From NCBI RefSeq assembly GCF_002483205.1, contig NZ_DLHM01000001.1, forward strand, positions 625,176 to 689,175: DNA of 64,000 nucleotides. Reading direction: 5' to 3'. Made by a program: the position numbers and the translations under genes. This document shows positions 27,101 through 35,658 of this stretch, piece after piece (positions within the stretch are counted from its first letter, which is position 1; each line of letters opens with the position of its first letter). Source of the stretch: Flavihumibacter sp. UBA7668. GTDB taxonomy: Bacteria; Bacteroidota; Bacteroidia; Chitinophagales; Chitinophagaceae. The notes beneath the pieces were generated by a model, which was given only the letters and a program-made list of their open reading frames with translations, made no database searches and had not been told where the DNA came from.

Positions 27101-27544
27101 AAGTGGCGTTCCGTTTTCATCTGTTACTTTCCCCTTTACCTCAATCAAAACCAGCTCTTCTTCCTTTTTTTCAGGAAGGGGTGTGAATTTTTTTGCGGTA
27201 ACGGTTATGGATTTGTTCCGAACGGTGAAATTCAATGGCTTTTCATTAAAGCAGATTGCCAGCACTTTTTCAAGTGGCGCATCTTTCACTTCAACGTTCA
27301 CATTTCCATAGCGATCGAGCAGTTCGGTCTCATAAAAAAACTGGTACCCTGTTTGTTTGTGGATCAGTTTAAAGATCCGCTGAAGGGAAGCGTTTTTTTC
27401 GGAAAGAGTGATCTTTTGCGCCAGTCCCCTGGCACTCACCTGAAGGCAGGCGGCTAATAATAAGATCGTAGTCAATTTCATCAACAGGAATTTTGTTCTC
27501 CATTCGTTGCAATGGCGTTGTTTTGGCAGTGCCCTAAAATGCAT
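24176..27544 (-). CDS. SusC/RagA TonB-dependent transporter with STN domain
   Basis: An outer-membrane transporter of about 1122 residues. After the signal peptide comes an STN (secretin/TonB short N-terminal) domain (ITLSEKNASLQRIFKLI, GNVNVEVKDAPLEKVL), a carboxypeptidase-like regulatory domain (KVTDENGTPLSGASIKLKGS), a plug with RGEEALLVIDGVPYGN and LKGPTASALYGSRASGG, and a 22-strand barrel ending in ...GINFKFGF with terminal Phe. The STN domain is used to signal to FecR/sigma, matching the upstream genes. The start is ambiguous between ATG 27544 and ATG 27481 (MKLTTILLLAACLQVSA, the usual family start); 27595 is less likely. Confidence 0.95.
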   Translation of the reverse strand: MHFRALPKQRHCNEWRTKFLLMKLTTILLLAACLQVSARGLAQKITLSEKNASLQRIFKLIHKQTGYQFFYETELLDRYGNVNVEVKDAPLEKVLAICFNEKPLNFTVRNKSITVTAKKFTPLPEKKEEELVLIEVKGKVTDENGTPLSGASIKLKGSTAGTSTDADGNFSLQMPEGGGVLLISYIGFQTRELRVSQAETLNIALQLAETQINEVVVTALGIKRSEKALGYAVQRVSGEKVQTVKGVDVATSLTGQVAGLVIKNSTEFFARPTIELRGEEALLVIDGVPYGNLNLRDIPTDDIESLDVLKGPTASALYGSRASGGVLLITTKKGAANKGLSVDINSNTMLQTGFLAIPEVQGNYGRGDNGSLGNDYVWGPRLNAGNTARDWNPVTKQFEDDRPLLSKGKDNLKNFMQLGLITNNNLSISQRGENGSFRASINHIYNKGQFPNAKTNMFNITLGGEVKAGERFTLESHMGISRRNSPQIWGSGYGNQGYLYQLMMWTGPEYDIREYKDYWKTPNQTQNWMYTAWYDNPYLIANEKLQGILQNTINGSLTANYKITNDLKLILRVGYDVFSNKETWTNPTANIYSTRGGWNARGRYSISKDWGWSTNDDLMLSYTKKKGKWNIDLLAGGTIYYWEDESLDASTRNGLTSPTYFSLNGSVEPPTISPRFFRRQVNSLYGKASVGWKDAVFLDFTGRNDWNSAQPKSNRDYFYPSIGSSVVLSELIQMPRQINMLKLRASWATFKTPADVYAINRLYSTTNSAWNTMNSGSYPGNLLGSPDLMPSSHRTWEIGTAAYLFGKRLHIDVAYFNKYYYNRQVSVNIPGSSGFNTTLVNTDETYVRKGLEITVGASVVKTKDLEWNTTINWSNQHRFYVNLDSVYSSKNPWVKKGERLDTYLDYYWLRDNAGNVIHNNGYPRESDYVKKYGFSDPAFSFGWINTVRWKNFQFGLNVDGRIGGLMYNYVYDKMWDTGTNPESDNQYRYDEVVNGLTNYVGQGVQVISGEVVYDNFGNIISDSRKYGPNDKEVSYQAYAQQFRGGDFGIQKKSFVKLREISAGYRIPSRVLGKSGIKSASVAITAQNVFLFSNFKFSDPDVDTENLNSPSQRMIGINFKFGF

Positions 27545-27610
27545 ACTTTTGATTTTTGGGTTAAGAATATCAGTCTGTCGTTGGATTCTATTCACCAGCC
27601 CAAAATTTCG

Positions 27611-27635
27611 CCGCTCTGATTCGCCGTCGGAGCGG
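27611..27635 (-). other. Hairpin in FecR-SusC intergenic leader
   Basis: CCGCTC and GAGCGG (27611-27616 and 27630-27635) form a 6-bp GC stem with a 13-nt loop about 65-130 bp before the SusC starts. It lacks a downstream T-run on the coding strand, so it is not a normal terminator; it may stabilise the SusC mRNA or set a processing site. Confidence 0.3.
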
Positions 27636-27661
27636 TTTTCTTTTAGCCGGGAAGAAGGTTT

Positions 27662-28807
27662 TTATTGCATAACATGAATTTTTTTGCCTGAAATCCTGAA
27701 TTTAATACCGGCCATCTCCATCAGTTTTACCACTTCGGAAAGTTGATTATTCCGGTCAACCATACCGGTGAAATTTTTGGTGCTTTTGGCGCCTTCGTAG
27801 GTCACTTCCACATCGTACCATTTTTCCAGCTGGCGCATGATTTCGGGTAAGCTTAGGCGGTTGAAATAAAACCAGCCATTTTTCCAGGCCATTACTTCAT
27901 CCATATCTACCGATTTGACCAGTTTAATGCCAGCGCTTGACGCTACCACAGCCTGTTGTCCGGGCTTAATCAGCAGTTTCTCATTTGCTGCACGATTAAC
28001 TTCCACCGAACCTTCCAGCAGGGTTATTTTGCTGGACGTTTCATCTTCGTAGGCATTTACATTGAAATGCGTACCCAATACCCGGATACTCATCTCTCCC
28101 TTTTGAACAATAAAGGGACGAGCTGCATTGGAGGCTATTTCGAAATAGGCTTCACCTGTCATTTTTACTTCTCTGGTATTGCCAACAAAATGAGAGGGAT
28201 AGGTAATGGAAGAGCCAACATTCAGCCAAACCAGGCTGCCATCGGCCAGTTGTAACTGAACCGGTTTGCTGCCTTTTGGAACGCGAAGGGTATTAAAAGA
28301 AGGGATGCCGGTTTCATTTTCTAAAGGTGTATAGGCAATTTTATCGTCCGACAGTTTGGTAATTACCGCCTGTCCCTGGGTAGCAAGAGATCCGGAACCT
28401 GCGCTGTCGAGTATTATAATTCGTCCGTCTGCCAGTTCCAGAATGGCCCTGCTATCTGTTGGAGGGGCCACATCGTTCTTAGGCGCTGCTGCATGAACAA
28501 GGGATTGTGTTGAAGGAGGATTCTTTTGTTGAAAAAGAAACCAGAAGGTACCCAGACAGATAATCAGTGCCGCTGCAATAGAGTAACGAAACAAGGTTTT
28601 TTTATAAAGTGAAATGGGCTGGGACGTCTGGCTAAGCTGGTTCCAGGTGCGCAGGTAGAGTTCTTCTTTTATTTGATCAATAGATTCAATTTCTTCTGAT
28701 TTTTCCTCGATGGAATCATACCATTTATCCACCTGGATTTGCTCCTCAGGAGAAGGTTTACCAGTGAGGTATTTTTTAAGCAGATTAAGTCCTTTTTTTG
28801 GTTTCAT
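27662..28807 (-). CDS. FecR-family anti-sigma factor
   Basis: A 381-residue membrane protein: cytoplasmic N-terminus that binds the sigma factor (YLTGKPSPEEQIQVDKWYDS), one membrane helix near 70-90 (LFRYSIAAALIICLGTFWFL), and the periplasmic FecR domain (RVPKGSKPVQLQLADGSLVW, MTGEAYFEIA, ILGTHFNV-like VLGTHFNVNAYED) and the C-terminal DUF4974 secretin-like part (FYFNRLSLPEIMRQLEKWYD). It relays the state of the SusC STN domain to the ECF sigma factor. It lies 62 bp after the sigma gene and upstream of SusC in the same direction. Confidence 0.95.
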   Translation of the reverse strand: MKPKKGLNLLKKYLTGKPSPEEQIQVDKWYDSIEEKSEEIESIDQIKEELYLRTWNQLSQTSQPISLYKKTLFRYSIAAALIICLGTFWFLFQQKNPPSTQSLVHAAAPKNDVAPPTDSRAILELADGRIIILDSAGSGSLATQGQAVITKLSDDKIAYTPLENETGIPSFNTLRVPKGSKPVQLQLADGSLVWLNVGSSITYPSHFVGNTREVKMTGEAYFEIASNAARPFIVQKGEMSIRVLGTHFNVNAYEDETSSKITLLEGSVEVNRAANEKLLIKPGQQAVVASSAGIKLVKSVDMDEVMAWKNGWFYFNRLSLPEIMRQLEKWYDVEVTYEGAKSTKNFTGMVDRNNQLSEVVKLMEMAGIKFRISGKKIHVMQ

Positions 28808-28869
28808 GCAGCTTTGCTTAAAACCATAATACCCGGGAAGGAGGAAGTATACCGGTCAGAATTAAAAAA

Positions 28870-29430
28870 TCAGAGAAAAAAAGAGGCGGCGGAGAAATCG
28901 GACAATTTTTCACGCAGTCGTTTTACCGCGATGGAAAGGGTATTGCGTACGGTTTGTTCGGAGAGATTAAGGCGGGTGGCAATTTCGGCAACCTGGAGAT
29001 GATCCATCCGGTTGAGACGGTAAATCTGTTGCATCCGGTCGGGCAAGGTGGCAATTTCTTTGGAGAGGGCCCCCTGCAGCTCACGGTAGTGGAGGATATC
29101 TTCTTCCGTTATACCGGTATGCTCCAGTTCGGATATCGATAGAGCTACGGTAACTCCTTTTTTAGCTTCCCGATACACTTTCTTGATGATCGCATATTTA
29201 ACGGCGGTAAGAAGGTAGGGGGCCAGGGTAGGTTCCGGGTTAATACTCTGTCGGTTTCGCCATACTGTTATAAAGATTTCCTGCGTGATATCTTCTGCAT
29301 CGGACCTATTGCCCAGGCGGCTATAGGCTTTACGATAAAGCAGTTCCCAGTACCGGTTATAGAGTACGCGGAAGGCGGATTCTTCTTTATCCGATAATAA
29401 TAAATCCTTATCCGACAGGCATGACAACAT
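28870..29430 (-). CDS. ECF-type RNA polymerase sigma factor
   Basis: A 186-residue sigma-70 factor of the Bacteroidota ECF group: region 2 (FRVLYNRYWELLYRKAYSRL, DAEDITQEIFITVWRNR) and region 4 (LPDRMQQIYRLNRMDHLQVA, EIATRLNLSEQTVRNTLSIA). With FecR, SusC and SusD downstream it forms a cell-surface signalling unit in which ligand binding at the outer membrane induces its own transporter. An inverted repeat lies 27 bp before the start. Confidence 0.95.
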   Translation of the reverse strand: MLSCLSDKDLLLSDKEESAFRVLYNRYWELLYRKAYSRLGNRSDAEDITQEIFITVWRNRQSINPEPTLAPYLLTAVKYAIIKKVYREAKKGVTVALSISELEHTGITEEDILHYRELQGALSKEIATLPDRMQQIYRLNRMDHLQVAEIATRLNLSEQTVRNTLSIAVKRLREKLSDFSAASFFL

Positions 29431-29456
29431 TCCTAAGCAGCAGTTTGGTGATCGGG

Positions 29457-29477
29457 CATGAAAGTATAGATTTCATG
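29457..29477. promoter_or_regulatory. Inverted repeat before sigma factor gene
   Basis: CATGAAA and TTTCATG form a perfect 7-bp inverted repeat with a 7-nt spacer, 27-47 bp before the sigma start codon. It may bind a regulator or lie in the 5' leader. No -7 box of the housekeeping type was found here. Confidence 0.35.
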
Positions 29478-29603
29478 GTAAATAAAAAAGTTCATTATCC
29501 GCCCGCCTTTTCACGCTTATTAATTGGGTGCTAAAACCCATTTATCCAAACCGATTTTTCTTCTTCTTTGCTGTAGATTTTTTAACCGCAAAAAAGCAGA
29601 GAT

Positions 29604-30107
29604 ATGAAGAGTGAACAGGACAGTATAAAGCGCTTTTCCAAATCGCACCCCATTTTACGCAGAATATCCAATAAACGAAACAAAAACCTGAGGCTTTTAT
29701 TCCGCGAATTTCAGCCGGATGATTTTCAGAAAGAACTGAACCGATGGCTCACCTATGCGCTGAGCAATAACCAAAGCGCCTACGACGATGGCTGCTTAAG
29801 GGAAGAACTCATCGAGTTCGTAATTGACCTCGGAAGGTTAATGGAAGCCTATAGCCTCCAGCTGAATAGCTTTCACCCACCTGCTTCCAGCAGGTTAACC
29901 GATATGGAAAATCTATTTCCTGAATTGGTGATTTCCGAATTCCGAACTTCTTATAGTGCTGCTTATGCGCAATCCGAATTGTTTGATTTATTGGATGCCG
30001 TCATTACCTATGATGGCATTCAAAAAGTCTACAAAGGAAATCTGGTTATCTTATACCATCACTTCCTGTTTATGCTGCAGCTTACTTACCGATCCGGACC
30101 TGGTTAA
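29604..30107 (+). CDS. Hypothetical protein, helical, 167 aa
   Basis: A soluble, highly charged N-terminus (MKSEQDSIKRFSKSHPILRR) is followed by helical segments (DDFQKELNRWLTYALSNNQS, EELIEFVIDLGRLMEAYSLQ). I do not recognise a family, but the composition and a usable ATG support a real gene. It is divergent from the sigma gene across 173 bp, and its 3' end overlaps the end of the convergent membrane-protein gene by 57 bp, which is unusually long. Function unknown. Confidence 0.6.
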   Translation: MKSEQDSIKRFSKSHPILRRISNKRNKNLRLLFREFQPDDFQKELNRWLTYALSNNQSAYDDGCLREELIEFVIDLGRLMEAYSLQLNSFHPPASSRLTDMENLFPELVISEFRTSYSAAYAQSELFDLLDAVITYDGIQKVYKGNLVILYHHFLFMLQLTYRSGPG

Positions 30108-30554
30108 ACCAAGAAAGGCAGTAATTGCCAACAATACCAACACCGCTAATCGTACCAAACTCAGGGTTTCCCATGTTTTTGCACTGGATGTTAATAGTGC
30201 ATCTGCTGTTTCATTATACGGAGTACCAGTAATGGCAATCAGGGTGGGAACAAAATATAAAAACGTAATAATAAGTATCAATACATAACCTGCTATTGTA
30301 AAGAGCAAATAATTACGCCTTTCCGTTTTCCAAAACAATGCCAGACTAATCACCAGCAATAACAAGGTTACAGGATGAATATTCTTCCAAAAAGGGGCAG
30401 GATTCAAGCCATAAGGACCCTGAAACATACTAAGCGATACCGGCGGAGCAGCTGTCCATCGCGGCACAACCGCAATATGTTCATAAACAGCCCCGCCAAT
30501 TACAATGGAGAAAGCTAAACAGGCAAATGCGTACAAAACATTTCTAATTTCCAT
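30051..30554 (-). CDS. DUF1772-like small integral membrane protein
   Basis: A 167-residue protein with four predicted membrane helices (NVLYAFACLAFSIVIGGAVY, VTLLLLVISLALFW, YLLFTIAGYVLILIITFLYF, LVRLAVLVLLAITAFLGL). The first helix with a Tyr-Glu-His (YEHIAVVPRW) and the spacing resemble anthrone-oxygenase/DUF1772 proteins. It follows the cupin gene by 24 bp on the same strand, so they probably form a two-gene operon. Its 3' end overlaps the convergent unknown gene. Role unknown. Confidence 0.6.
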   Translation of the reverse strand: MEIRNVLYAFACLAFSIVIGGAVYEHIAVVPRWTAAPPVSLSMFQGPYGLNPAPFWKNIHPVTLLLLVISLALFWKTERRNYLLFTIAGYVLILIITFLYFVPTLIAITGTPYNETADALLTSSAKTWETLSLVRLAVLVLLAITAFLGLTRSGSVSKLQHKQEVMV

Positions 30555-30578
30555 AATGATTTGATTTATTGATTGATT

Positions 30579-31253
30579 TTATTTGTTTGTATCAAAGGGA
30601 TCATTCTGTGAATAATACGTTTTGTATCCCGCCAGTCGTAATGCAGGCGTAAGCAAAAAAGCCATCAATTTCTGGATTCCAACAGGTGGACCGTCCACCA
30701 TATACGCATCAAATCCACTCTGCTGAAAAAGGAACATCTGAAAAACGAGATCAGCCGATGGCGACAAATCTGGCCGTTTATCCATATCCGCATATACCTG
30801 TACCAGATTGAAGGCAAATTTTTCAGGAAAAGCAATCGCTCCTTTGATCCGGATCGTATCCACTGTTTCATTATAAGGTTTATGCGGTGTTCCTTTTGGA
30901 ATAGTTAACAACTCGCCGGCACGAATCTTTTTAATAGTACCATCTACCCATACCGATAATTCCCCATTCTCCACCTGGAAAACCTCATCAAATTCAGTAT
31001 GCACATGCTTTGGAGGTCCTCCTGCAAAGGGCTCTATCTCTGTGTGGCAAAACACATAGCCCCGCTCCTGTTTCAAAACGGTCTGACGAAATCCCTCCGC
31101 TTTACTGTAGAATTCCTGTCCGGGTTTAAACCAGTCTGCGACTGCCGGTTTTTTCTCCGGGAAAATGACCAAATGAAAGAAATAGCCGATTGCCAGATAG
31201 CCGCCTATGAGACTAACCAGTACCATAGCTGTTCTTTTAATTATTGTGCTCAT
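30579..31253 (-). CDS. Membrane-anchored cupin protein
   Basis: A 224-residue protein with an N-terminal membrane helix (AMVLVSLIGGYLAIGYFFHL) and a single cupin domain: GPPKHVHTEFDEVFQVENGE supplies the His/His/Glu metal ligands of cupin motif 1, and LTIPKGTPHKPYNET the His of motif 2. The C-terminal part is helical. Such anchored cupins face the periplasm; a dioxygenase or binding function is possible. The partner downstream is the DUF1772-like gene. Confidence 0.8.
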   Translation of the reverse strand: MSTIIKRTAMVLVSLIGGYLAIGYFFHLVIFPEKKPAVADWFKPGQEFYSKAEGFRQTVLKQERGYVFCHTEIEPFAGGPPKHVHTEFDEVFQVENGELSVWVDGTIKKIRAGELLTIPKGTPHKPYNETVDTIRIKGAIAFPEKFAFNLVQVYADMDKRPDLSPSADLVFQMFLFQQSGFDAYMVDGPPVGIQKLMAFLLTPALRLAGYKTYYSQNDPFDTNK

Positions 31254-31467
31254 ATAAAATGTTCAAAAAAGAGTTGATTAAAATTTCACTGCAAATTAAT
31301 CTGGTGAATGCCCGAAGACAATTGCAGATGTAATCAAACGGAGAAAATCGGGTACGAAATGGCAGGCCAATAATTCATACATCATTTCCTCCGTTTCATG
31401 ACATACCAGCTTCCCACCGCTCTGCCCTTGCTTGATATTTGCTCTTCAATTAAACCATTCTATATAA

Positions 31468-32232
31468 ATGAAAGCAGTTAAGATCAAAAAAGCGCTGGCA
31501 ATCATATTAATTGCGCAAACAATATGGGCAGGCGCCTGCACCAAAACGGAGGAGCAGGAACCTGCACCCGGCATTCCACCCAACGCTTCCGTAGAAAAAG
31601 GGATCATGAAAGGGCGGGTAACCGATGCCAATGGCAATGCCATCCCCAACGTTAATCTGGTGGCAGAGCATACGGTATATTTTGGCACCTATATTTTTGC
31701 CACATCCAACCAGCAGGGTTATTACAAAACCACTGTGCCCAATGGCGGCTGGCAGGTAACTTCTCAGATTGAACGCAGCCTGGCCGGACAAACCTATAGA
31801 TTTGACCTGCATCCCGATAATGAAACCCCATTTACTGGCGCTACAGGGGCTATAAGAAATTTCACCTGGAAACTGAGTGGCGCCAAACCCGGTGGCGGAT
31901 TCTATGGCAGCAGTGTAGCTGTTTATCCCGAACCTGGTTCACCGATACAATTGGAAAATATCGAACTTATAATAAAGCCAGATGGTCAATTGACAGATGG
32001 CAGTACAGGATCCATCATCACCAAGTCATTGACCGATATCGGAGGTGGAGAGGATGGAATCAATGATATTCCCATTGGGAAATATACCATCAAAGCAAGA
32101 AACAAAATAAACAGCGAGGCGCTGCAGCTTCGGATACGGAATACCGGTTCCTATTCAGATTCCGTTACCGGAATATTTAAAGCAGGATATACTGGAAGTA
32201 CGCAGTATCAGATTATTGTTCAGGTGAAATAA
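31468..32232 (+). CDS. Lipoprotein with carboxypeptidase-regulatory-like domain
   Basis: A 254-residue lipoprotein: signal peptide with lipobox WAGAC near residue 24, then GRVTDANGNAIPNVNLVAEH and TSNQQGYYKTTVPNGGWQVT, the typical beta-sandwich of CarboxypepD_reg/Big-type surface proteins. The rest is beta-rich and ends STQYQIIVQVK. It stands 38 bp before a LytS-type kinase gene in the same direction and may be sensed or controlled by that system. The 214-bp gap upstream (31254-31467) holds nothing recognisable. Confidence 0.75.
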   Translation: MKAVKIKKALAIILIAQTIWAGACTKTEEQEPAPGIPPNASVEKGIMKGRVTDANGNAIPNVNLVAEHTVYFGTYIFATSNQQGYYKTTVPNGGWQVTSQIERSLAGQTYRFDLHPDNETPFTGATGAIRNFTWKLSGAKPGGGFYGSSVAVYPEPGSPIQLENIELIIKPDGQLTDGSTGSIITKSLTDIGGGEDGINDIPIGKYTIKARNKINSEALQLRIRNTGSYSDSVTGIFKAGYTGSTQYQIIVQVK

Positions 32233-32270
32233 TCACTGCAAAAAATGTATTTTTCGCTAACATTCAAAAA

Positions 32271-33299
32271 ATGAGAAAAAATGCACCGGATAAAACAGAC
32301 TTTCTGCTTATGGCAGTATTGCTTCCTATAACGCTGGTTGTTCTGAATTTTTCCATGTTAGGTGAAATTTATTTTTCAAATCTGGTGAATTTTTCAAAGG
32401 CTAGCAGCCTTACTTTATTGATCCTTTTCGGAATCTGGATAGCGCAGGGAATACTGGCAAAAAAACTAATGGATATCTATCCATCACACCGAGATACACT
32501 TAAGAGGGTTTTATCTTTCACCAGTATCAACGTTCTGATAGTTGCTTTCACAGTTACCATCTGCTGCTGGATCTTTGATTGGCTCAGTATCCTGGATTAT
32601 TCGTTAAGTTATCAGAGCTGGTCGCGCTGCCTCATTGCCTCCCTGATTTGTACCATTGTAAACCAGGCAGTATATGAGACGCAAGCCTCTTTCAGAAGAA
32701 TCCGGGATTCTCAACTGGAAGCCGAACAACTCAAGAAAGCGCAACTGCAAACACAGTTTGATTCATTAAAAGAGCAGGTGAACCCGCATTTTTTATTCAA
32801 CAGCCTGAATTCCTTATCCTCCCTGATTGCAACCGATCCGGAAAAAGCAGAAGAGTTTGTGGAAGAGATGAGCAGGGTGTATCGTTACCTGCTGCGTAGC
32901 AATGAAGATCATCTTACTACTTTACAAAAAGAAGTCGAATTCATAGAATCCTATAACCTGCTGTTGAAAACCCGATTTGGAGACGGGTTTCAACCCGAAA
33001 TAACTATTGATCCGGTAAAAAAGGATCACCTGCTGCCACCAATGACGCTGCAATTACTTATAGAAAATGCGGTAAAACATAATATTGTGGATCCGGATAG
33101 GCCCCTGTATCTAAAACTATATACAGAAGCAGATAAGCTGGTTGTGAGCAATAACCTGCAAAAGAAAAACAAATCGTTGGCATCCAATAAAATCGGTCTT
33201 AGTAATATTTTCTCAAAATACAACCTGCTGAATTTTCCAGATGTGGAAATAATTGAAACAGCAGATGAATTTATTGTGCGACTACCACTTATAAAATAG
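32271..33299 (+). CDS. LytS/YehU-type sensor histidine kinase
   Basis: A 342-residue kinase with four N-terminal membrane helices (to about residue 125), a short coiled coil, the His_kinase domain with the phosphoacceptor in EQVNPHFLFNSLNSLSSLI, and an HATPase with IENAVKHNI and KIGLSNIFSKYNLL. It belongs to the PF06580 group that partners LytTR regulators; its partner follows 10 bp downstream. TATTTTTC at about 32247 is one base off a -7 box. Confidence 0.93.
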   Translation: MRKNAPDKTDFLLMAVLLPITLVVLNFSMLGEIYFSNLVNFSKASSLTLLILFGIWIAQGILAKKLMDIYPSHRDTLKRVLSFTSINVLIVAFTVTICCWIFDWLSILDYSLSYQSWSRCLIASLICTIVNQAVYETQASFRRIRDSQLEAEQLKKAQLQTQFDSLKEQVNPHFLFNSLNSLSSLIATDPEKAEEFVEEMSRVYRYLLRSNEDHLTTLQKEVEFIESYNLLLKTRFGDGFQPEITIDPVKKDHLLPPMTLQLLIENAVKHNIVDPDRPLYLKLYTEADKLVVSNNLQKKNKSLASNKIGLSNIFSKYNLLNFPDVEIIETADEFIVRLPLIK

Positions 33300-33309
33300 T
33301 TATCAAATT

Positions 33310-34074
33310 ATGGAAGTACTGATTATAGAAGATGAACAACTGGGTGCCGAAAAACTTGGAAGACTGCTTCAGTCTATCGATCCGGCTATAGAAATAGTTG
33401 GTAATACCCGAAGTATTCAATCATCGGTTGAATGGTTGTTGCAAAACAAACATCCAGATATAATTCTGATGGATATTGAACTCACAGACGGACAAAGTTT
33501 CGAAATCTTCAATCTGGTTTCCATCAAAAGCATGGTGATCTTCACCACCTCCTATGATGAATATGCGTTGCAGGCGTTTAAGGTAAACAGTGTAGACTAT
33601 CTGCTAAAACCCATCAAAAAGGAGGAACTTAAAAATGCCCTTGATAAATACCAGGGATGGCGCGATAAATTCTCCTTTTCTTCCCTGAATATTGAGCAAC
33701 TCATCAATGGACTGAAACAACAGCAGCCGAAATCATGGCGGGCTCGATTTCTGGTGAAGCAGGGCCAAAAACTGGTGAGTGTTGAAACCAGTGAGATCGC
33801 TTATCTCTATGCCGAAGGTCGCCTTAGTTATTTTATTACCTGGGATAAACAGAAATATGTATTGGATTATACCATTGAAGAATTGGAACAGATGCTCGAC
33901 CCCCGGCAGTTTTACCGGGCCAATCGAGCTTTTATCATCCAAATCAAATCTGTTTCGCAAATCCATTCTTATTTCAATGGTAAACTCAAATTAGACCTAC
34001 AGCCTGCAATTGACAAAGAGGTTTTAATCAGCCGTGAAAAAGCAGGAGAATTTAAAGACTGGATGGGAAAATGA
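33310..34074 (+). CDS. LytTR-family response regulator
   Basis: A 254-residue regulator with a receiver domain (IIEDEQLGAEKLG, phosphoacceptor Asp in IILMDIELTDGQSF, Lys in DYLLKPIKKEEL) and a C-terminal LytTR DNA-binding domain (FLVKQGQKLVSVETSEIAYL, FYRANRAFIIQIKSV). It forms a two-component system with the kinase 10 bp upstream. Its stop codon and that of the convergent S41 protease gene are one base apart. Confidence 0.94.
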   Translation: MEVLIIEDEQLGAEKLGRLLQSIDPAIEIVGNTRSIQSSVEWLLQNKHPDIILMDIELTDGQSFEIFNLVSIKSMVIFTTSYDEYALQAFKVNSVDYLLKPIKKEELKNALDKYQGWRDKFSFSSLNIEQLINGLKQQQPKSWRARFLVKQGQKLVSVETSEIAYLYAEGRLSYFITWDKQKYVLDYTIEELEQMLDPRQFYRANRAFIIQIKSVSQIHSYFNGKLKLDLQPAIDKEVLISREKAGEFKDWMGK

Positions 34075-34075
34075 A

Positions 34076-35593
34076 CTAATTCTTTTCTATGAGTTGAAGT
34101 ACCTGTTCCAATTGGGTATCGCGCTGCTTCAAAAAATCATCCAGCCTTGGCCATACTTCAATATGTGGAAGCACACCTCTTCCCTTCGGCTGATCCGGTA
34201 ATTTAGGAGCATCCTGAACTACATATACAACTGAAAATTTAGTTTTAATGCCAGAATTGGGCAATTCATATACCATTGAAATATGACCATTGTGAACATA
34301 GTACCCTCCTACTGTCTCCACTCCCACAATCGTAAGATTTTTGGCATATGCTTTCACCAGGGAAGCAAAATGGGAAGCCGCAGAAGCCACATTCTCATTA
34401 ATGAGCAGGTATAATGTTCCCTTAAAGGAAGGTGATTTTGGATGATAAACGGGATTGTATTTTTCGTTCTGACGACTACTACCGTTCTTAAATTCAATAA
34501 AATAATCTTTAATGAATTCTTTTCCGGCAGCCATGGCAGCACTGTCCATTCGTTCCGCTGTAGTAACTCCCCAAAAATAATTTTCAAAGGGAATATTGGC
34601 CGGGTCAAAAATGATTTTCGTTTCAATATTCTCTTTAAAGGTTTTATCTGTCAGGTACATAACCGGCTGTTCGAAAACAGGATCACTTCCACCGGGGTTA
34701 TTTCGCACATCAATAATCAGGTTAGGAATTTTCTTTTGATCCAGCAGGTTAAACACACTGTCAATAAAATTGACATAGGGCTTGAAAGCAGGATCACCCG
34801 AACCACCTGCAAAGCCAAACCACCTCAGATTCAGCAAGCCTGCATCCGGACGAATCATTTCAAAGCTATAAGGAGGCTGTAGTTTATAATTCAATTTATC
34901 CGCTACAGGGGCACTGTACCTGTTCTTTTTATTCGCTTCCTGTTCGGCAAAATCAACCGCAGGAATTTTGATCGTTCTTTGCTTATCTGATTGTGGTGAG
35001 AGGTATTCAACATGATATTGCTTTGTACTTCCGAACTCCATAAAATACCTCCAGCCTGTCAAATGCTCAACACTTGCTGATAATTTTTCTGTAGTGGTAA
35101 AACCATCTGCCGGAAAATATTTATACAGTGCATGCATCAGCTCTTTGTCTTTTACACCATTCATGCTTAAAATTTTCGAACCTGCAGGAATCTCCGAATG
35201 GAATCCATCAAAGATGATGCTCCCATTCAGATAAGTTAATGGATAAGGAAAAAATGTTTTTTGCTCTTTCAGGAAGCTCATAAATTCTGATGACGGCTCG
35301 GTATAATTATGCACACTTCCCTCAAAGTCGGTTAATTGCAGAATGATTTTAAAGAATTCAGTGATCGGCATGGGTTTACTCACAGCCTTATTTGCCCAAC
35401 TATAAATGCTATCAATTTGCTCTTTTGTACGGTATGTATACAAACCTGAATTTACTTCCTTCCGTATTTTATAAAATACCTCCAGATCTTCCTTCATGTC
35501 CTGTGGTGAAATTAATTTGGATTGGGCAAAAGATGTACATACCAACATCAAATGCAGCAAACAGGTAATTTTAGTGATTTTGATGACTTTCAT
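34076..35593 (-). CDS. Exported S41-family (tail-specific-like) peptidase
   Basis: A 505-residue secreted protein with signal peptide MKVIKITKITCLLHLMLVC-SFAQ and a C-terminal S41 domain: NLIIDVRNNPGGSDPVFEQP and the catalytic-serine loop LINENVASAASHFASLVKAY with TIVGVETVGGYYVHNG following. The Lys of the classical Ser-Lys dyad is not evident after GVETVGG, so the catalytic base is uncertain; many Bacteroidota S41 proteins use Ser with another residue. It is divergent from the GNAT gene across 65 bp holding an inverted repeat. Confidence 0.85.
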   Translation of the reverse strand: MKVIKITKITCLLHLMLVCTSFAQSKLISPQDMKEDLEVFYKIRKEVNSGLYTYRTKEQIDSIYSWANKAVSKPMPITEFFKIILQLTDFEGSVHNYTEPSSEFMSFLKEQKTFFPYPLTYLNGSIIFDGFHSEIPAGSKILSMNGVKDKELMHALYKYFPADGFTTTEKLSASVEHLTGWRYFMEFGSTKQYHVEYLSPQSDKQRTIKIPAVDFAEQEANKKNRYSAPVADKLNYKLQPPYSFEMIRPDAGLLNLRWFGFAGGSGDPAFKPYVNFIDSVFNLLDQKKIPNLIIDVRNNPGGSDPVFEQPVMYLTDKTFKENIETKIIFDPANIPFENYFWGVTTAERMDSAAMAAGKEFIKDYFIEFKNGSSRQNEKYNPVYHPKSPSFKGTLYLLINENVASAASHFASLVKAYAKNLTIVGVETVGGYYVHNGHISMVYELPNSGIKTKFSVVYVVQDAPKLPDQPKGRGVLPHIEVWPRLDDFLKQRDTQLEQVLQLIEKN

Positions 35594-35595
35594 AC

Positions 35596-35657
35596 GAATG
35601 GTTTATCAGGCTAAAAAAAAGCAATTTTAAGGTTTAACTTTGAAAATAAAACCATTC
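35596..35657. promoter_or_regulatory. Divergent promoter with inverted repeat and -7 box
   Basis: GAATGGTTT (35596-35604) and AAACCATTC (35649-35657) form a perfect 9-bp inverted repeat flanking the divergent promoter. TAACTTTG at 35635-35642 is an exact TAnnTTTG box for the GNAT gene, 16 nt before its ATG. The repeat arms abut both start codons and could be a shared operator. Confidence 0.45.
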
Positions 35658-35658
35658 T

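Noticed and set aside
35649..35657. Shared AAACCATTCTAT before the starts at 31468 and 35659
   Set aside because: Only two occurrences at different distances from the start codon; likely coincidence.
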